This document shows, piece after piece, positions 33,463 through 46,113 of a stretch of DNA of 52,242 nt. The translations under genes and the position numbers were made by a program. The notes under the pieces are model-generated. The model had not been told where the DNA came from. It saw nothing but the letters and a program-made list of their open reading frames with translations, and searched no databases. The first letter of the stretch is position 1, and each line of letters starts with the position of its first letter. This DNA comes from Streptomyces atriruber (GTDB lineage: Bacteria; Actinomycetota; Actinomycetes; Streptomycetales; Streptomycetaceae), in NCBI RefSeq assembly GCF_001418325.1, contig NZ_LIPN01000068.1, forward strand, positions 1-52,242, written 5' to 3'.

Positions 33463-36400
33463 TTGGCCGCCTCGCGCACTGCCTCGACCGCGAATACGAA
33501 CAACGGCGCCAGCACCGCCCCGCTGCGCATCTCCTTTGCAAAGATCAAGGAGCCCCTCGAGGTTCCGAACCTTCTTGCGCTGCAGACCGAGAGCTTTGAC
33601 TGGCTGCTCGGCAATGACGCGTGGAAGGCTCGTGTCGAGGCGGCTCTGGACAGCGGACAGGACGTCCCCACCAAGTCCGGTCTGGAGGAGATCTTCGAGG
33701 AGATCTCCCCGATCGAGGACTTCTCCGGGTCGATGTCCCTGACGTTCCGCGACCACCGTTTTGAGCCTCCGAAGAACTCGATCGACGAGTGCAAGGAGCG
33801 CGACTTCACGTTCGCTGCCCCGCTCTTCGTCACCGCCGAGTTCACCAACAACGAGACCGGCGAGATCAAGTCGCAGACGGTCTTCATGGGCGACTTCCCG
33901 CTCATGACGAACAAGGGCACCTTCGTCATCAACGGCACCGAGCGTGTCGTGGTGTCGCAGCTGGTCCGTTCGCCCGGTGTGTACTTCGATTCCTCGATCG
34001 ACAAGACGTCCGACAAGGACATCTTCTCCGCCAAGATCATCCCGTCCCGGGGTGCCTGGCTGGAGATGGAGATCGACAAGCGCGACATGGTCGGTGTCCG
34101 CATCGACCGCAAGCGCAAGCAGTCGGTCACCGTTCTGCTCAAGGCTCTCGGTTGGACGACCGAGCAGATCCTCGAGGAGTTCGGCGAGTACGAGTCCATG
34201 CGCGCCACCCTGGAGAAGGACCACACCCAGGGCCAGGACGACGCGCTGCTCGACATCTACCGCAAGCTCCGTCCGGGCGAGCCGCCGACCCGTGAGGCCG
34301 CTCAGACGCTGCTCGAGAACCTCTACTTCAACCCGAAGCGCTACGACCTCGCGAAGGTCGGCCGCTACAAGGTGAACAAGAAGCTGGGTGCGGACGCTCC
34401 GCTCGACGCGGGCATCCTCACGGTCGAGGACATCATCGCCTCGATCAAGTACCTGGTGAAGCTGCACGCCGGTGAGGTCGAGACCGTTGGCGACAGCGGC
34501 ACGTCGATCGTCGTCGAGACCGACGACATCGACCACTTCGGCAACCGTCGTCTGCGCAACGTCGGCGAGCTCATCCAGAACCAGGTCCGCACGGGTCTGG
34601 CTCGTATGGAGCGCGTCGTCCGCGAGCGCATGACGACCCAGGACGTCGAGGCGATCACGCCGCAGACCCTGATCAACATCCGCCCGGTCGTGGCGTCGAT
34701 CAAGGAATTCTTCGGCACCTCGCAGCTGTCGCAGTTCATGGACCAGAACAACCCGCTGTCGGGTCTGACGCACAAGCGTCGTCTCTCGGCGCTGGGTCCC
34801 GGCGGTCTCTCGCGTGAGCGGGCAGGCTTCGAGGTCCGTGACGTGCACCCGTCTCACTACGGCCGCATGTGCCCGATCGAGACCCCTGAAGGCCCGAACA
34901 TCGGTCTGATCGGTTCGCTCGCCTCGTACGGCCGCGTCAACGCGTTCGGCTTCGTCGAGACGCCGTACCGCAAGGTTGTCGAGGGCCAGGTCACCGACGA
35001 CGTCGACTACCTGACGGCCGACGAGGAGGACCGCTTCGTCATCGCGCAGGCCAACGCCCCGCTGACGGACGACCTCCACTTCGCCGAGGCCCGCGTCCTG
35101 ATCCGCCGCCGTGGCGGAGAGATCGACTACGTGCCCGGCACGGACGTCGACTACATGGACGTCTCGCCGCGCCAGATGGTGTCCGTCGCGACCGCGATGA
35201 TCCCCTTCCTCGAGCACGACGACGCCAACCGTGCCCTCATGGGCGCGAACATGATGCGTCAGGCCGTGCCGCTGATCACCGCCGAGGCCCCCCTCGTCGG
35301 CACCGGCATGGAGTACCGCTGTGCGGTCGACGCCGGTGACGTGATCAAGGCCGAGAAGGCGGGTGTGGTCCAGGAGGTCTCCGCGGACTACGTCACGGTC
35401 ACGAACGACGACGGCACGTACACCACGTACCGCATCGCCAAGTTCTCCCGGTCGAACCAGGGCACCTCCGTCAACCAGAAGGTTGTCGTCGACGAGGGCG
35501 CCCGCGTGATCGAGGGCCAGGTCCTGGCCGACGGTCCCGCGACCGAAGAGGGCGAGATGGCCCTCGGCAAGAACCTGCTCGTGGCGTTCATGCCGTGGGA
35601 GGGTCACAACTACGAGGACGCGATCATCCTGTCGCAGCGCCTCGTGCAGGACGACGTCCTCTCCTCGATCCACATCGAGGAGCACGAGGTCGACGCCCGT
35701 GACACCAAGCTCGGCCCGGAGGAGATCACCCGGGACATCCCGAACGTCTCCGAAGAGGTCCTCGCCGACCTCGACGAGCGCGGCATCATCCGTATCGGTG
35801 CCGAGGTCGTCGCCGGCGACATCCTCGTCGGCAAGGTCACGCCCAAGGGTGAGACCGAGCTGACGCCGGAGGAGCGCCTGCTCCGCGCGATCTTCGGTGA
35901 GAAGGCGCGCGAGGTCCGTGACACCTCCCTGAAGGTGCCGCACGGCGAGATCGGCAAGGTCATCGGCGTCCGCGTCTTCGACCGTGAAGAGGGCGACGAG
36001 CTGCCGCCGGGCGTGAACCAGCTGGTTCGTGTCTACGTGGCGCAGAAGCGCAAGATCACGGACGGTGACAAGCTCGCCGGCCGCCACGGCAACAAGGGTG
36101 TTATCTCGAAGATCCTTCCGATCGAGGACATGCCGTTCCTCGAGGACGGAACTCCGGTCGACATCATCCTGAACCCGCTGGGCGTGCCGTCCCGAATGAA
36201 CCCGGGACAGGTCCTGGAGATCCACCTCGGCTGGCTCGCCAGCCGCGGCTGGGACGTCTCCGGCCTCGCGGACGAGTGGGCGCAGCGCCTGCAGGCCATC
36301 GGCGCCGACCAGGTCGACCCCGGCACGAACGTCGCCACCCCCGTCTTCGACGGTGCGCGTGAGGACGAGCTCGCCGGTCTGCTGCAGCACACCATCCCGA

Positions 36401-36948
36401 ACCGCGACGGCGAGCGCATGGTGCTCCCGTCCGGCAAGGCGCAGCTGTTCGACGGCCGCTCCGGTGAGCCGTTCCCGGACCCGATCTCGGTCGGGTACAT
36501 GTACATCCTCAAGCTGCACCACCTGGTCGACGACAAGCTCCACGCGCGTTCGACCGGCCCGTACTCGATGATCACCCAGCAGCCGCTGGGTGGTAAGGCA
36601 CAGTTCGGTGGCCAGCGCTTCGGTGAGATGGAGGTGTGGGCGCTGGAGGCATACGGCGCCGCGTACGCCCTCCAGGAGCTGCTGACGATCAAGTCCGACG
36701 ACGTGACCGGCCGCGTGAAGGTCTACGAGGCCATCGTCAAGGGCGAGAACATCCCCGAGCCCGGCATTCCCGAGTCCTTCAAGGTGCTCATCAAGGAAAT
36801 GCAGTCCCTGTGCCTCAACGTGGAGGTGCTGTCCTCGGACGGCATGTCCATCGAGATGCGCGACACCGACGAGGACGTCTTCCGCGCGGCGGAGGAGCTC
36901 GGCATCGACCTGTCCCGGCGCGAGCCGAGCAGCGTCGAAGAGGTCTGA
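33463..36948 (+). CDS. rpoB: DNA-directed RNA polymerase subunit beta
   Basis: Catalytic core subunit of RNA polymerase. The reading starts with TTG at 33463 ([14 protein letters not shown]), giving 1161 residues, the length I recall for S. coelicolor RpoB; GGAAGGA lies at 33449-33455. A GTG at 33433 in the same frame would add ten residues but has no ribosome-binding site. The rifampicin region near residues 417-446 is wild type: [15 protein letters not shown], then [12 protein letters not shown], with Asp, His and Ser at the three main resistance sites. The [10 protein letters not shown] active-site stretch near residue 870 and the C-terminal [20 protein letters not shown] clamp region are intact. 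Confidence 0.98.
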   Translation: MAASRTASTANTNNGASTAPLRISFAKIKEPLEVPNLLALQTESFDWLLGNDAWKARVEAALDSGQDVPTKSGLEEIFEEISPIEDFSGSMSLTFRDHRFEPPKNSIDECKERDFTFAAPLFVTAEFTNNETGEIKSQTVFMGDFPLMTNKGTFVINGTERVVVSQLVRSPGVYFDSSIDKTSDKDIFSAKIIPSRGAWLEMEIDKRDMVGVRIDRKRKQSVTVLLKALGWTTEQILEEFGEYESMRATLEKDHTQGQDDALLDIYRKLRPGEPPTREAAQTLLENLYFNPKRYDLAKVGRYKVNKKLGADAPLDAGILTVEDIIASIKYLVKLHAGEVETVGDSGTSIVVETDDIDHFGNRRLRNVGELIQNQVRTGLARMERVVRERMTTQDVEAITPQTLINIRPVVASIKEFFGTSQLSQFMDQNNPLSGLTHKRRLSALGPGGLSRERAGFEVRDVHPSHYGRMCPIETPEGPNIGLIGSLASYGRVNAFGFVETPYRKVVEGQVTDDVDYLTADEEDRFVIAQANAPLTDDLHFAEARVLIRRRGGEIDYVPGTDVDYMDVSPRQMVSVATAMIPFLEHDDANRALMGANMMRQAVPLITAEAPLVGTGMEYRCAVDAGDVIKAEKAGVVQEVSADYVTVTNDDGTYTTYRIAKFSRSNQGTSVNQKVVVDEGARVIEGQVLADGPATEEGEMALGKNLLVAFMPWEGHNYEDAIILSQRLVQDDVLSSIHIEEHEVDARDTKLGPEEITRDIPNVSEEVLADLDERGIIRIGAEVVAGDILVGKVTPKGETELTPEERLLRAIFGEKAREVRDTSLKVPHGEIGKVIGVRVFDREEGDELPPGVNQLVRVYVAQKRKITDGDKLAGRHGNKGVISKILPIEDMPFLEDGTPVDIILNPLGVPSRMNPGQVLEIHLGWLASRGWDVSGLADEWAQRLQAIGADQVDPGTNVATPVFDGAREDELAGLLQHTIPNRDGERMVLPSGKAQLFDGRSGEPFPDPISVGYMYILKLHHLVDDKLHARSTGPYSMITQQPLGGKAQFGGQRFGEMEVWALEAYGAAYALQELLTIKSDDVTGRVKVYEAIVKGENIPEPGIPESFKVLIKEMQSLCLNVEVLSSDGMSIEMRDTDEDVFRAAEELGIDLSRREPSSVEEV

Positions 36949-36955
36949 CGGGTTG

Positions 36956-36982
36956 GCCGGCCGGATCCCGTATCCGGCCGGC
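36956..36982 (+). terminator. Hairpin between rpoB and rpoC
   Basis: GCCGGCCGGAT pairs perfectly with ATCCGGCCGGC around a CCCGT loop in the 96-base rpoB-rpoC gap. There is no U-tract, so it is more likely an RNA-processing or stability element than a terminator. Confidence 0.55.
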
Positions 36983-37044
36983 TCTCCCCGGACCCGTTCA
37001 GACCATGATTGAGACTCGACCCCGAAAGAGGGATTGACGACAAA

Positions 37045-40959
<3,915 letters not shown>

Positions 40960-40974
40960 GGCCTGAGTTTGTTG

Positions 40975-41010
40975 AAGGGCGCTTATCCCGTACGCGGGAT
41001 GGGCGCCCTT
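40975..41010. terminator. Terminator after rpoC, shared with the convergent peptidase gene
   Basis: A perfect 16-position stem (AAGGGCGCTTATCCCG with CGGGATGGGCGCCCTT, two G-T pairs) with a TACG loop is followed by CGGCGTTTTC. It ends nine bases before the stop of the minus-strand peptidase gene. Confidence 0.88.
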
Positions 41011-41018
41011 CGGCGTTT

Positions 41019-42062
41019 TCAATGCCGGTGTGCCTCGAGGTAGCGCTGAAGGCTCTGCAGCCGGGTGTGCAGGTCCGGCTGCGCGGAGAGCAGCGAGACC
41101 GCGGGGCGGAACCTGTCGGCCTCGAGCTGCGCGGAGGGCTTTGCGCCTGCTTCGTCGGTGATGAACTTCTCGAGTACGTGAGCGAGTTGGGGCCCGAAGC
41201 CGCGGGCCGCGGCAGAGCGGTCGGCACGCAGTTCGGCACGCCGCTTGACCGCGGCGAGCAGCATGGGGATCAGCGCCAGCAGAAGCAGCCAGGGGAACAG
41301 GTATACCGCCACCAGCGAGAGAAGGATCGCGATCAAGAGGAGCTGGTTCCTGGCCTTCTTGTCCTTCCTGGTCATGGTGCGGCGCGAAGGCGATGTCATT
41401 CGGTGCAGAGCTCGCACGGCCCGCCAGATGAGCCGGGCGGGCAGGGCGTACCAAAAGGTCAGGAGCGCCGTCCAGGAGTGTCCTGCTACATGGTGGCCGA
41501 GTTCATGGGCGAGCACGGCGGAGAGCTGGCCCGGTGGCAGTCGGAGCGCGGCCGAGGTCACGGCGACGATGTGGCCCGCCGCGGCCTCCGCGCTGAGGTC
41601 TGCGCTTTCGTGGATCCAGAGCTGGTACGCCGTGCTGTCCAGCCCGAACCGAGCTGTGACGTCGTGTCAGGACGGCGCGAGCTGGTCCTGCTCGGCGAGC
41701 GACGGCGGCCTGTAGCCCAGCACATGGCGGGCGATGAAGGCCTCGGTGGACCGGTGGAGGATCAGCGCGCCGCTGAGAAGCCAGCCCACGGCCGTTGCCC
41801 AGGCGGGAAGGCCGGTCCAGCTCTCCACGAGGAATCCCAGAAGGGTCACGGCCCCGAGCCCGACGACTGTGTGCGGCAGATGGAGCGCGAGAACGCTGAT
41901 GGCCATGGCATCGGCTCGCCGGCGAGGGGCCGCGATGTGGACGCGGCCTGAGGCGGGGTCGGTCTTCGAGGGCGAGGGCGAGGGTGCGGTGGGCGACCGG
42001 GGGTCCAGAGGTGCTGTTGCAGGTATGTGCTCGGGGTACTCCGGTTCGTACGGTTGGGACAC
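41019..42062 (-). pseudogene. M48-type membrane zinc peptidase gene interrupted by one in-frame TGA
   Basis: One frame of 348 codons is broken only by TGA at 41667-41669 (codon 132). Before it lie a Pro-rich N-terminus from GTG 42062 and two membrane helices near residues 52-110, ending RPPSLAEQDQLAPS. After it the frame continues HDVTARFGLDSTAYQLWIHE, then HELGHH at codons 186-191, two more helices, and RRAELRADRSAAARGF, the third zinc-ligand region. The two halves join without gap or overlap into a normal M48/M56-like peptidase. One base change would restore a sense codon (for example TGG). A GTG at 41561 could start a catalytic half lacking the N-terminal helices. Possible causes: recent nonsense mutation, sequencing error or readthrough. 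The gene is last in a five-gene operon. Confidence 0.8.
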
Positions 42063-42079
42063 GGTGTCCCCTCCCTGGG

Positions 42080-43108
42080 TTAGAGGCGCTCGGCCGGGCG
42101 GAGTGCTGCGGCTGACTTGAGCGGCGGATCCTCTTGCGGGGTCGGTCCGGGCTTCACCTGCCTCAGTGCGGACCTGAAGAGGGCGAGTACCAACTGCTGG
42201 GGCTCTTCGAGCTGGTACTTCTCCAAGGGGCCGTCCGGAAGTACGCGGTCTATGAGCTGGAGCTGGTGCTCGACCTTCTTGAGATCCTCGGTACGCAGGC
42301 TGTCCACCACCAGACCGGTGTCCTGCGGGTGTTCGGACAGGTGGAGAAGCAGGGAGCTGAGTCCGCCTCGATCGAGATGGTGGCGGTAGAACGCGATCTT
42401 CTTGGCCCTGAGCTCCTGTTCCTGTTCGAGACGGCGCAGCGTCGCGTCCCGCTCCAGCCGTGCGGTGCCCTCTATCCGGAGGCCCTGGCGCACCGCGATG
42501 CCCGTGGATGTGTCGAGCAGCTTCTGTACGGCAAGTTCGGCCGCAGCGCTGGAGGAGACGGGGAACTGCCGCGTTGTCGGGCGCATCAGCCGTTGGAGTA
42601 CCCGGTTCAGCAGTGCCGGGACATCACGTTCGTGGCTGATGACGAACTGTTCCGGGCCGACCACCTGCCACGTGAGGTCAAAGGTCGCCTCGAACTCGAA
42701 GTTGTCGATCGCGCTCGGTAGTCGGGTGCGGAGGCACAGCGGATGAACCCCCATGTCCACCTCGTACACAGCGGTATGGCCACGGAGGCCGACGGGACGC
42801 CGCGGGGGTATGTAGGTCTCGTACGCGTCACCGGCCCCGGCCAGGACCAGCGCGCAGTCCGCACGCCCCAGGTAACGCCTCCCCGGCAGCTCGTATCGAG
42901 ACAGATGACGCACGGCCAGGACGGGGTCGATGAGCCCGATGGGGCGGTCGAGGAGGCTCGGGCGATCCCGCTGCTCGAGCCGGGCGAGCTGCTCGTGCTG
43001 TTCGGATGGTTCGTGCTGTCCTGGCTGTGTGGGCTGGCCGGGCTGTTCGGCGAGGGCGGGGGAGAGCTGGAAAGCCAGTGGGTCCGGCCGGTCATGCCTG
43101 TTTGCCAT
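42080..43108 (-). CDS. SPFH/band-7-like protein, unknown function
   Basis: A 342-residue soluble protein. The first 50 residues are Gln/Pro/Glu-rich. Residues 55-115 are compact, and residues 118-200 resemble an SPFH/band-7 domain: VHPLCLRTRLPSAIDNFEFE, then a strand FDLTWQVVGPEQF, then the RDVPALLNRVLQRLMRPTTR helix. The C-terminal half is mostly helical with a charged stretch RLEQEQELRAKKIAFYRHHL near residue 225, typical of the coiled stalk that follows SPFH domains. There is no transmembrane anchor. ATG at 43108 has AGGAG upstream and lies 13 bases after the STAND-like stop. It may form a scaffold or ring at the membrane for the operon's other products; this is inference. Confidence 0.6.
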   Translation of the reverse strand: MANRHDRPDPLAFQLSPALAEQPGQPTQPGQHEPSEQHEQLARLEQRDRPSLLDRPIGLIDPVLAVRHLSRYELPGRRYLGRADCALVLAGAGDAYETYIPPRRPVGLRGHTAVYEVDMGVHPLCLRTRLPSAIDNFEFEATFDLTWQVVGPEQFVISHERDVPALLNRVLQRLMRPTTRQFPVSSSAAAELAVQKLLDTSTGIAVRQGLRIEGTARLERDATLRRLEQEQELRAKKIAFYRHHLDRGGLSSLLLHLSEHPQDTGLVVDSLRTEDLKKVEHQLQLIDRVLPDGPLEKYQLEEPQQLVLALFRSALRQVKPGPTPQEDPPLKSAAALRPAERL

Positions 43109-43121
43109 GGTGCTCCTAGGG

Positions 43122-45257
43122 TCATGAAAGAGCGGAAACGGCTGCCTGCAAGCGGTTGGTGACGCCAAGAGGGCTGCCGTCGGCCTCCCGAGCGGTGCGC
43201 AGGAGGTAGCTGATCCGGTGATGGTCGATGGCGGGGGCAGCGAGGTCGGACAACAGCAGGGCCAAGGAATCCTCGACGTGCCGGTCGTGTTCCGCGGCGC
43301 GAAGCCACTCCTGGAGGGTTTCCAGAGTGCCGTCGGTATGGGCGCGATCGCCCAGGGCGGCACGCCAGAGGGCGACGAGCATTTCGTCCTCGTCGCTGCC
43401 CGGGGCGGCGTGGGCGGTGGCGTACCACTGCAGGACGAGAGGGCGATCGGTGCCCTCCACCGTCTCCTGGCAGGCGAGCCCGAAGGCCAGCAGGATGTGG
43501 TCGTGTACTGCGGGGTCCTCATGGAGCAGCGGCACGAGTGCTCTGAGCACCGGCTCGCGGGCCGCGAGGAGCAACAGCTGGGTGGCTTCGGCGAGTTGGC
43601 TGACCTCTTCCTCGCCCTCGTTCTCCTGGCGCACGGCGTCGAGCAGCGCCTCGAGCGCTTCCGCGGGATGCCTTGGGCCGAGGAGTCCGTAGACACGGAT
43701 GGCGGTCCAGCGGCGACTGGGGTGGTCCCCGGTGCACCAGGTGTGCAGGATGCGGTGCACGCCCGCGACTTTGAGCAGGCCCGCGAGACTGAGTGCGTTG
43801 GCGGCGGTCAGCCAACCGTTGTACGACCGACCGCTGGCCCAGGGCTCGATCAGATGTGCCATGGCGGACGACAGGTCTGCCTTGGCCAGGAGCGCGGTGG
43901 CCGCCGCGGCGCGGGTGCGGACCAGAGGGCGGCCGTCGGCCGCCAGTTGCCGGAGCCAACGGACCAGTGGCGGCCGGGTCGAGGGATGCACGGTCCACAC
44001 TTCGTGCAGCAGCACGCGTGCGGTGTCGACATCCTCGAACTCGACGGAGTACTGGGACACCGGACCCCATTCCGTGGCCTCGTCCCGCGTGGAGCCGAGC
44101 GCGTGGGCCAGCTCCAGCCGCGAGGGGATGGAGCTGCCGAAGATCGGGATGCGCGGGGCCTCGTACGGATTGGCCGTCTCCTGGAGCTGGACGAAGAGGC
44201 TGTCGCCGAGCTCTGCCGCGGTGGCGTAAGGAGCACGGTCGAAGACGGCGAGGGAGATGAGGAACGCCTTGTCGCGCAGCTCATCGCCGTCTGGCCTCTC
44301 CGGTGCGGTGAGCCACCGGCTGACGCGATCCGCCAGCGCCGACCGGGCGAAGTTGATCAGCTTCTCCTCATCGAGCTCGCCACGGTGATGAGCGGCGAGC
44401 TGTACGGCGAACCCGGCAGTTTCGCCGGGCTGGTGCGTGCGTGCGACGAACTCCTCGACGGGTTCGGTCCGACGCAGTTGTTGCCAGGCTTCTGCCCCGG
44501 CCAGATGTGTCACATGAGCGGCGAGGATGTCCTCGACCGGTGGTGGCTCCCAGTCGACGCAGGGGACGTCGAGCAGCACGGACGCCGTCTCCACCGTGAT
44601 CACACACAGACCCCCGTGCCGCGTCAGCTGATCCCGCATGCCGAGTACGTGGGGTTCCAGCAGCGGCCTGCTGCGGCTGGTGGTCAGTTCGTGCAGGAGA
44701 TAGCCCGGCGCCCCGTCGAGAGCATCCGGTAGGGCCGCGGGGGCGGTGTCCGGCTCGAGCAGCCGGATCGGGCGGGCACCGAGACGGTCCAGCAGCATCA
44801 GTGCGGCGGCCCCCCGGCCGCTGGCACGGCTGCCCCGAAGGACGACGATGTGGTCGTCACGGAGCCGTTTCAGGGCTTCGTCGAAGCTCGGGCAGCTCCG
44901 GTAGACGGGAGCCAGTTCCTCCAGGCGGTGCTGCGGGATGTGACCGGATGCTGCGCGGAGGGATCCGCCGAACCCGGTTGCCCCGAGCTGAAATATGACG
45001 TCCCCGGAGACATGGCCGCCCACCACGCCGAATTGATCGCGGGTGATCAGAGTGTCGGGTGTGTGGTCGATGAGGTCACGGCGGGCAGCCCAGGCCGGTT
45101 GCCGTTCCCCGGGATCCTGCGTCGCCTCGTCGTGTTCCTGCCCTTCGGGGGCGGAGTCGGCGTTCGCCTGGGCGGCAGCCTTGCCGGGCTTCTCTGCCTT
45201 GTCTGGGTGCTCGCCTTTCGACGGCCTTCCCGCGGCGGGCCGCCCGTCCTGGCTCAC
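43122..45257 (-). CDS. STAND-like protein with degenerate P-loop and helical repeats
   Basis: A 711-residue protein. Residues 1-60 are charged and disordered. Residues 75-89 carry the Gly/Val motif QFGVVGGHVSGDVIF, which also occurs in the preceding cyclase-like protein. A P-loop-like turn follows near residue 142, but it reads GSRASGRGA: the essential Lys and Ser/Thr are replaced by Arg and Gly, and the Walker B position (YLLHELT) lacks acidic pairs. From about residue 350 to the end the sequence is a chain of amphipathic helices (LVRWLRQLAADGRPLVRTRA, ALEALLDAVRQ, LVALWRAALGD), suggesting HEAT/ARM-like sensor repeats. GTG at 45257 overlaps the upstream stop (GTGA). ATP use is doubtful. Confidence 0.65.
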   Translation of the reverse strand: MSQDGRPAAGRPSKGEHPDKAEKPGKAAAQANADSAPEGQEHDEATQDPGERQPAWAARRDLIDHTPDTLITRDQFGVVGGHVSGDVIFQLGATGFGGSLRAASGHIPQHRLEELAPVYRSCPSFDEALKRLRDDHIVVLRGSRASGRGAAALMLLDRLGARPIRLLEPDTAPAALPDALDGAPGYLLHELTTSRSRPLLEPHVLGMRDQLTRHGGLCVITVETASVLLDVPCVDWEPPPVEDILAAHVTHLAGAEAWQQLRRTEPVEEFVARTHQPGETAGFAVQLAAHHRGELDEEKLINFARSALADRVSRWLTAPERPDGDELRDKAFLISLAVFDRAPYATAAELGDSLFVQLQETANPYEAPRIPIFGSSIPSRLELAHALGSTRDEATEWGPVSQYSVEFEDVDTARVLLHEVWTVHPSTRPPLVRWLRQLAADGRPLVRTRAAAATALLAKADLSSAMAHLIEPWASGRSYNGWLTAANALSLAGLLKVAGVHRILHTWCTGDHPSRRWTAIRVYGLLGPRHPAEALEALLDAVRQENEGEEEVSQLAEATQLLLLAAREPVLRALVPLLHEDPAVHDHILLAFGLACQETVEGTDRPLVLQWYATAHAAPGSDEDEMLVALWRAALGDRAHTDGTLETLQEWLRAAEHDRHVEDSLALLLSDLAAPAIDHHRISYLLRTAREADGSPLGVTNRLQAAVSALS

Positions 45258-45997
45258 TGCCTCCCGCCCTGCTCTTGGCCGCGGAAGTCGAAGGAGAGGT
45301 TGCCGTTGACCTCGCCGCCGGCCACCCCGTATTGCGAGCCCATGATCTGTGTGCTGCCGGAAGGGGAGCCGGACGGACTGTCCTGGCCGGGGGAGCCGGG
45401 CCCGGCCGCGCTCGCGTCGTTCCGCGCGGCCGACGGGACCCGATGCAGCCAGGCGCTCGTGGCACCCTCCTTGGCCTGCACGTCGACCTGATGGAACTCC
45501 TCGGGGCGCACTCCGTGGTGGCCGTGGCGCACCACGCCCTGGTACACGCTGTCGGAGACGCAGAGAACGCTGCTGCCGTCGGTGGACTTCAGTGCCTCTC
45601 GCAGCGGGTCCGCGTCGAGGAGCCGGAAGGCGTGATTGAGGTCCGATCCGACCCAGCCGTTCTCGTCCAGGGCGACGTACCCGGCAGCGAGCACGATGCG
45701 CAGCCGGATCTGGGTGCTGCTGGCCATCAGCCGGTTCTTCGCGTGCAGCAGCATCGGGGTCTCGGTGAGCAGCGCCTTGACCAGGGTGGATACCGGAACA
45801 TTGGCGTCGATGAGTTCGATGACGGCGTCGCCTCGGTCGGTGCGAAGTCGCGCGGTCTCGCTGACACCGACGGCGTTGAGCGTGCCGTCCGCGACGTCGT
45901 ACAGGAGCCGTCGGAGAATCGCCTGCTCGACGTCGTCCCGGGTGCCGAACTTCTCGATGTCGAAGAGCAGGATGGTGCGGTTCACGGGCTCGGACAT
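45254..45997 (-). CDS. Class III nucleotide-cyclase-like protein with C-terminal Gly/Val motif
   Basis: A 247-residue protein. Residues 5-188 follow the class III cyclase pattern: ILLFDIEKF with first metal Asp at 13, DRGDAVIEL with second Asp at 57, a QIRLRIVLAAGYV strand near 96, and VGSDLNHAFRLLD giving the transition-state Asn 121 and Arg 125. A VLCVSDSVYQGVV segment follows, as in cyclases. The Lys that recognises adenine is not obvious, so substrate and activity are uncertain. A Ser/Gly/Pro linker (about 190-216) leads to QYGVAGGEVNGNLSF at 222-236, a motif shared with the next gene product. ATG at 45997 gives the family start. It lies 116 bases after a crp-type gene. Confidence 0.65.
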   Translation of the reverse strand: MSEPVNRTILLFDIEKFGTRDDVEQAILRRLLYDVADGTLNAVGVSETARLRTDRGDAVIELIDANVPVSTLVKALLTETPMLLHAKNRLMASSTQIRLRIVLAAGYVALDENGWVGSDLNHAFRLLDADPLREALKSTDGSSVLCVSDSVYQGVVRHGHHGVRPEEFHQVDVQAKEGATSAWLHRVPSAARNDASAAGPGSPGQDSPSGSPSGSTQIMGSQYGVAGGEVNGNLSFDFRGQEQGGRQ

Positions 45998-46113
45998 GTC
46001 TGCCTCTCGTCGGTCGGATTGCTCCGTCGACCAGCAGAATGGCGGGCTGGGGGCGGTCCTCAGAGGGCTGATGACGCGTACGAACTGTGACCGTGTGCAC
46101 AGAGGACGACGGG

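Noticed and set aside
34700..34805. Rifampicin-resistance substitutions in rpoB
   Set aside because: The residues at the main resistance positions (Asp, His, Ser) are the sensitive forms.
41667..41669. Selenocysteine codon in the peptidase gene
   Set aside because: The TGA is not at a catalytic or zinc position, and I see no convincing SECIS-like hairpin right after it; a nonsense change is simpler.
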